A stretch of DNA of 64,000 nt. Origin: Micromonospora olivasterospora. Lineage in GTDB: Bacteria > Actinomycetota > Actinomycetes > Mycobacteriales > Micromonosporaceae. The translations under genes were made by a program, and so were the position numbers. Location: NCBI RefSeq assembly GCF_007830265.1, contig NZ_VLKE01000002.1, forward strand, positions 1-64,000, in the 5' to 3' direction. Shown one piece after another: positions 60,747 to 64,000 of the stretch (positions within the stretch are counted from its first letter, which is position 1; each line of letters starts with the position of its first letter). The notes under the pieces are model-generated. The model did not search any database. It saw only the letters and a program-made list of their open reading frames with translations, and was not told the DNA's origin.

Positions 60747-61342
60747 TGAAGGCGGCCATGCCCGGCCCGCGGCGCAGTGTCGGCCATGCCTCTAAACGGC
60801 GCGGGTGGGAGTACGGCGCTGACGGCGTCGCCAGCCGTGACTCCACCGTCTACGTCTTCAATGGCGGCGTGGAAAAGGTTCAGCTCATGGCGGCTGCGGC
60901 CGCCGAGGAGGTACTGGACCCGGAAACTGCCCGCCAGCAGTTGAGCGAGGTGCTCACCGCGGCTCGCGTCACCGCCGGTAAGCCGAAGCTGGCCAGGCTG
61001 GCGCGCGACGTCGGCTACTCCGAGTCGATGCTTTCTCGGGTGCTCAACGGCCACCTAGCGCCCAGTCGTGAGCTGCTCGATCGGCTCGCCGAGCACATGG
61101 ACGTGGACACTCGTACCTTTACGTCCGTCTGGGTGCCGTTGTGGGAGGCCGCCAGCCGCAAGACCGAGCAGAAGTCCGACAACACCGGCCTGCAGGCCGG
61201 CCCGCCCGGCGCCCCGAACGGCTTCGAGTGCCCCGCGTGCGGCTCCTGGGTGACCAACCCGAAGCGTCACATCGAGTGGCACATGGCGCCCGACACAGGT
61301 TGGCAGGGCGGCTCGGTTACGCCGCTGCGTCCGGTGCAATAG
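60746..61342 (+). CDS. XRE-type HTH regulator with C-terminal zinc finger (198 aa)
   Basis: ATG 60746 is coupled to the preceding gene; ATG 60887 (MAAAAAEEVL) could be a second start. The HTH covers KPKLARLARDVGYSESMLSR VLNGHLAPS and DRLAEHMDVD (about residues 78-120), a Cro/CI-like fold. FECPACGSWVTNPKRHIEWH near the end is a C2H2-like zinc finger. A DNA-binding regulator with two contact modules, plausibly controlling copy number, partition or transfer. It ends before a hairpin at 61369. Confidence 0.75.
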   Translation: MKAAMPGPRRSVGHASKRRGWEYGADGVASRDSTVYVFNGGVEKVQLMAAAAAEEVLDPETARQQLSEVLTAARVTAGKPKLARLARDVGYSESMLSRVLNGHLAPSRELLDRLAEHMDVDTRTFTSVWVPLWEAASRKTEQKSDNTGLQAGPPGAPNGFECPACGSWVTNPKRHIEWHMAPDTGWQGGSVTPLRPVQ

Positions 61343-61368
61343 CCGGCCGGATCAGCCGCCGCATGGCT

Positions 61369-61397
61369 GCCGGCCCCCCGCTCGTCGAGGGGCCGGC
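61369..61397 (+). terminator. Hairpin terminator after the HTH gene
   Basis: GCCGGCCCC (61369-61377) pairs with GGGGCCGGC (61389-61397) across an 11-nt loop, 27 bp past the stop. The sequence to 61609 shows no gene. Confidence 0.65.
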
Positions 61398-61609
61398 TTG
61401 CCGCTGCGAGTTGGACGCGATCGGATGGAGGGCCGTGCGCTCGAAGCCGGCTAGCTTGGTCTTGTGGTTGACGACCTCCTGCCCACCGCCTACTGCTCAA
61501 ACTTCCCGGCGGCGGTCAGTCGAAGATCTGGGCCACCTCGACCGTGATACGCCGTGGGGATTGCTGTCAACGACGAGGGCAGCGGTGCGGCACCGGATGA
61601 TCTCGCGCT

Positions 61610-63052
61610 TTAGTTCGGGAATCGCTGAAGGTGGAGCTTGATTCCAGCGTCCTTGGCCAGCTGGGAGGGCTGGCCGGTGAATGCCTGGACGGCGTTGAAC
61701 AGCTCGCGTTCGTTCCGGCCGGTGAGCTTGTGCCCGATGATCTGAAGGAGCTGGCCCCACTTCTGCTGGGAGAGCGGTCGGTGCAGCTTGGCGACGACGT
61801 CGGAGTCGGTGAACGACCTCAGCGCCAGTGATGCCTGTTCAGGGGTGAACTTCTCGATCAGCTCCTGATAGATCGGGTCGGCGCTGATCGCGACGCCGTT
61901 GCCGTTGGTCAGGAAGACCTCGACGAGGTCGAGGACGTATTTCCGGTTCAGACTGGCCGGGATGTCGCTGTTCTGGCCGACGACCTCACGGAGCCTGCGG
62001 GCAATCGGCGGCTCGTTGTAGAAGTTGTTCCAGCCGTAGTGCGCGTCGCGAAGCTCGTCGAGGGTGCTGTCGATTTCCCAGGACCGCTCCTCAACCGTCA
62101 GGTAGGCGGCGCCGTCGACGAGGTCGATCAACTGCCGAGCGAGTGTTGCCTCGTTCTGGTCACCGTTGGCGCGGAACCGGCCGAGCCGAAACCCGAAGTT
62201 GTAGCGGATCTCGTCGGAGGTCCGGTTCCAGAGCGCGGGCCAGAGCCGGAGGATGTTGTCCAGAGTGTCCTGTGCGGTGGTCAGATCGGTGTATCGGCCG
62301 AAGAGACCGGAGGCGAGCGGGTCGGCCTGGGCGGGCGGGAGGTTCACGAAGAAGGCGGTGATCTCCCTGATCGTGCTGTCGTCGAGTCGCTGCTCTCGGA
62401 CCTTTGCCAGGAGCCGCTTCACCTGGGCGGTGACCTGGTCGTAGGGCAGCGTGATGACGTTCTTGATGCAGACGCTCAGCCAGTTGGCCAGCTGCAGGCC
62501 GTTCAGCTCGGCCTGGTTGGGGTGTGCCGCGCTGGCCCAGTTCCGCATGTAGCGGATGAGTTCCAGCTCCTGAAAGCCGATTTCGCTGATCAGACCGATC
62601 TCGCGGCAGCCGGTGAGGAGTTTCTGGTCGTCGAGCTTGGGCAGATCGTCCTCGGTCTTGAGCTCCTGGCGCCTCTTGTCGGACTTCTCGGCTACCTCGT
62701 AGAAGTACTGCAAGTCGAAGTTTACGACGCGTTTGCGCAGTTCCAGGACGGTCTCGTCCCAGAGGTAGTTCAGGGCCGCGTCAAACAGGCCGACGGAGCC
62801 AGCGATGATCATCTTGGAGATGTAGCTGGACTGGCTCAGCTTCTCGGCCGGCAGCCCGGTAAGCGCGAACTGGGTGGTCTGCATCAGCACGTGCCGTTGG
62901 CTGAGATCGACCAGGATGCCCTCGGTTGGAAGACCGGCCTCGGCGAGACGGCCAAGGATCATGACCTCGAAGGACTTCAGCCCTTGAAGGGCAGCCTCGG
63001 GCGATCCGGTCGCGACAGCGCCGGCCGGACGGGGCACCAGTGATCCACTCAT
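61610..63052 (-). CDS. 480-aa protein with HEPN-like RNase motif (candidate defence protein)
   Basis: ATG 63052 gives 480 aa, mostly helical, with lower GC3 than neighbours. Residues 165-180 read LIRYMRNWASAAHPNQ: Arg170-Asn171 and His177 form an R-N-x5-H motif, the catalytic signature of HEPN RNases, placed in a helix as expected. Upstream (DAALNYLWDETVLELRKRVV) and later parts (LDNILRLWPALWNRTSDEIR, HYGWNNFYNEPPIARRLREV) match nothing I can name. It is a single-gene unit without an obvious antitoxin. A stand-alone abortive-infection type RNase is a reasonable hypothesis; the motif is visible, the function is inferred. Confidence 0.6.
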   Translation of the reverse strand: MSGSLVPRPAGAVATGSPEAALQGLKSFEVMILGRLAEAGLPTEGILVDLSQRHVLMQTTQFALTGLPAEKLSQSSYISKMIIAGSVGLFDAALNYLWDETVLELRKRVVNFDLQYFYEVAEKSDKRRQELKTEDDLPKLDDQKLLTGCREIGLISEIGFQELELIRYMRNWASAAHPNQAELNGLQLANWLSVCIKNVITLPYDQVTAQVKRLLAKVREQRLDDSTIREITAFFVNLPPAQADPLASGLFGRYTDLTTAQDTLDNILRLWPALWNRTSDEIRYNFGFRLGRFRANGDQNEATLARQLIDLVDGAAYLTVEERSWEIDSTLDELRDAHYGWNNFYNEPPIARRLREVVGQNSDIPASLNRKYVLDLVEVFLTNGNGVAISADPIYQELIEKFTPEQASLALRSFTDSDVVAKLHRPLSQQKWGQLLQIIGHKLTGRNERELFNAVQAFTGQPSQLAKDAGIKLHLQRFPN

Positions 63053-63559
63053 GACAGCGAGCGTAGTCCCCTCAATCGGGCATGGCGGAGGCGATTATCG
63101 CGTGCTGTGGAGGAGCAGTGCTGGGAGCGATGTGACCTTCCCGTCGGCGGCCGGCACCCCGGGCTTCCCAAGCTGTCCCCAGTGCCCGTATCGGGTCACC
63201 GGTTACGCCGCCATCTGCTGCAATGCGCGCCGGCCACCGTCCCGCCGCTGCTGGGTGCCCGATCTGCGCCCAGCAAACCGAGCAGGGGTCGTGCCGCATG
63301 CGATCTGCCGGCGTCCGCCGAACGAACGCGGCTTCGGCACCGTGCCGGCGATCTCTGTGCGCTCCTCGCCGCTGGCCGACGTGCTGTCCCGATTCAGTAC
63401 GAGGGCATGTACGCCTGGAGCTGGATCTTCGGGCGGCTGGTCCTGTCGGCTGGCTGGACCGGCACGCCTGGACCGCGCGCGGCTACACCCTGGCCAACCC
63501 CTCCTTCACCGGCAGGTAGCCCCTACCAGCACGCCGAGATGATCCTGGACGCCGCCGTC

Positions 63560-63800
63560 ACCGAAGACGTCCACCGCCGGTGGCCGATATTCTCCCGCGG
63601 CGGCCCGGGCAACAAGCTCGCGGTGCAGCGCCGCCACGTTGCCGCGCCAGTACGCCAACCGGCGCCGCAACTGCTCGTCAACCACGAATCGCGGCCGCGG
63701 CGCCGCGGTGCTGCCCGCTCGAGCGCGCCCGCTCCAGCCACCGCCACACCGTGCGTTCGGCCACCCCAACGCTCGATGCCGTCAGCTGCACCTGCACAGA
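63560..63800 (-). pseudogene. Transposase N-terminal relic, frameshifted
   Basis: On the minus strand LTASSVGVAERTVWRWLERA RSSG (an HTH, about 63715-63785) is followed, after a frame change, by RFVVDEQLRRRLAYWRGNVA and ALHRELVARAAAGEYR. This HTH plus WRGNVAxxHREL helix resembles the start of Mu/IS481-type DDE transposases in actinomycetes. The catalytic domain is absent, so it is a fragment. The flanking 63053-63559 shows no intact gene. Confidence 0.5.
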
Positions 63801-63921
63801 ACTTGAAATGGTGTGCCGTGACACCTCTACAGCGGACCTACGCCCGCGCCCCGAAGATGAGCCATAGCTGACCTGGCCTCAATCCCTTGACACGTTCCGC
63901 CGCCGGAGAGAATCGCAAGCG

Positions 63922-64000
63922 ATGAGCAGCCTTGAGGAACTGGAACAGCGGATCGCGGCGAGGGAGGCCGAGTTGGCGATTGTGTGGCAGGATGCAGCGG
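63922..64000 (+). CDS. Start of a gene running off the window
   Basis: ATG 63922 opens SSLEELEQRIAAREAELAIV WQDAA, a charged helix with good codon use, continuing past the window end. GGAGAG lies about 12 nt upstream. Too short to classify. Confidence 0.45.
   Translation, partial: MSSLEELEQRIAAREAELAIVWQDAA

Noticed and set aside
62039..63043. Plus-strand 334-codon frame opposite the HEPN-motif gene
   Set aside because: No start signal and shadow-like composition; the minus strand has a natural amino-acid profile.
1..64000. tRNA or rRNA genes and a site-specific integrase
   Set aside because: None was recognised by eye on either strand, so att sites and an integrated state cannot be supported from this window.

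Overview
The window is GC-rich DNA with strong GC3 bias, GTG/TTG starts, translationally coupled overlapping stops and starts, leaderless-type promoters and actinobacterial families (Lsr2-like, ECF sigma, FtsK-type transfer ATPases, YbaB, DUF2637/Spd-like proteins). It looks like a filamentous actinomycete, most like Micromonosporaceae by the flavour of the plasmid genes; that assignment is inference. ParA/ParB with two identical parS-like palindromes, a conjugation/spread operon, a candidate replication protein, toxin-antitoxin modules and many insertion sequences point to a large plasmid or plasmid-like integrative element. No integrase, tRNA or rRNA gene was seen.

Layout. 0-4 kb: a YdjM-like membrane hydrolase gene cut by an IS256-type element (9-bp target duplication; the reading frame is restored exactly when the IS is removed), two copies of a ~140-bp palindromic repeat (R), and a complete BrnT/BrnA-like toxin-antitoxin pair with a leaderless promoter/operator. 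4-12 kb: one very long minus-strand frame with a DnaG-like N-terminus, an N6-methylase core and a SNF2-like helicase (DarB-like), which also contains a well-coded 147-aa gene in another frame. 12-15.7 kb: a large hairpin in a divergent intergenic region, a Vps62/aerolysin-like protein, decayed sequence with a Tn3 transposase relic, and a YbaB-like gene. 15.7-18.4 kb: an intact IS21-type element. 18.6-29.2 kb: one 3513-codon gene for a polymorphic-toxin-like giant: helical N-terminus, papain-fold (Tox-PL-like) Cys-His-Asp core, then 13 near-identical winged-helix repeats. 29.3-31.2 kb: an IS1182-type element just upstream of that gene.

31.7-38 kb: two copies of a BrnA-like antitoxin gene with truncated toxins, accompanied by arrays of a 20-bp motif in both orientations; between them lie a serine-recombinase relic, a small unknown gene and metE with a cobalamin riboswitch. 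38-39.8 kb: an HTH regulator/PP2C phosphatase pair with repeated AGGGGGCT boxes upstream. 39.9-53.4 kb: a tightly packed plus-strand operon (ECF sigma, Lsr2-like, GGDEF protein, small Zn/TM proteins, DUF2637-like protein, two FtsK/SpoIIIE-family ATPases, a possible PycTM-like membrane protein), best read as the transfer/spread module. 53.9-59.6 kb: candidate replication protein, coiled-coil protein, third R repeat, parB and parA. 59.6-64 kb: small TM plus XRE/zinc-finger pair, a 480-aa HEPN-motif protein (possible defence RNase), a transposase relic and the start of a further gene.

The likely logic is maintenance (parABS, rep, TA), transfer (39.9-53.4 kb) and host/phage conflict cargo (DarB-like protein, giant toxin, HEPN protein, PycTM-like protein), with heavy IS traffic and decay at the cargo borders.
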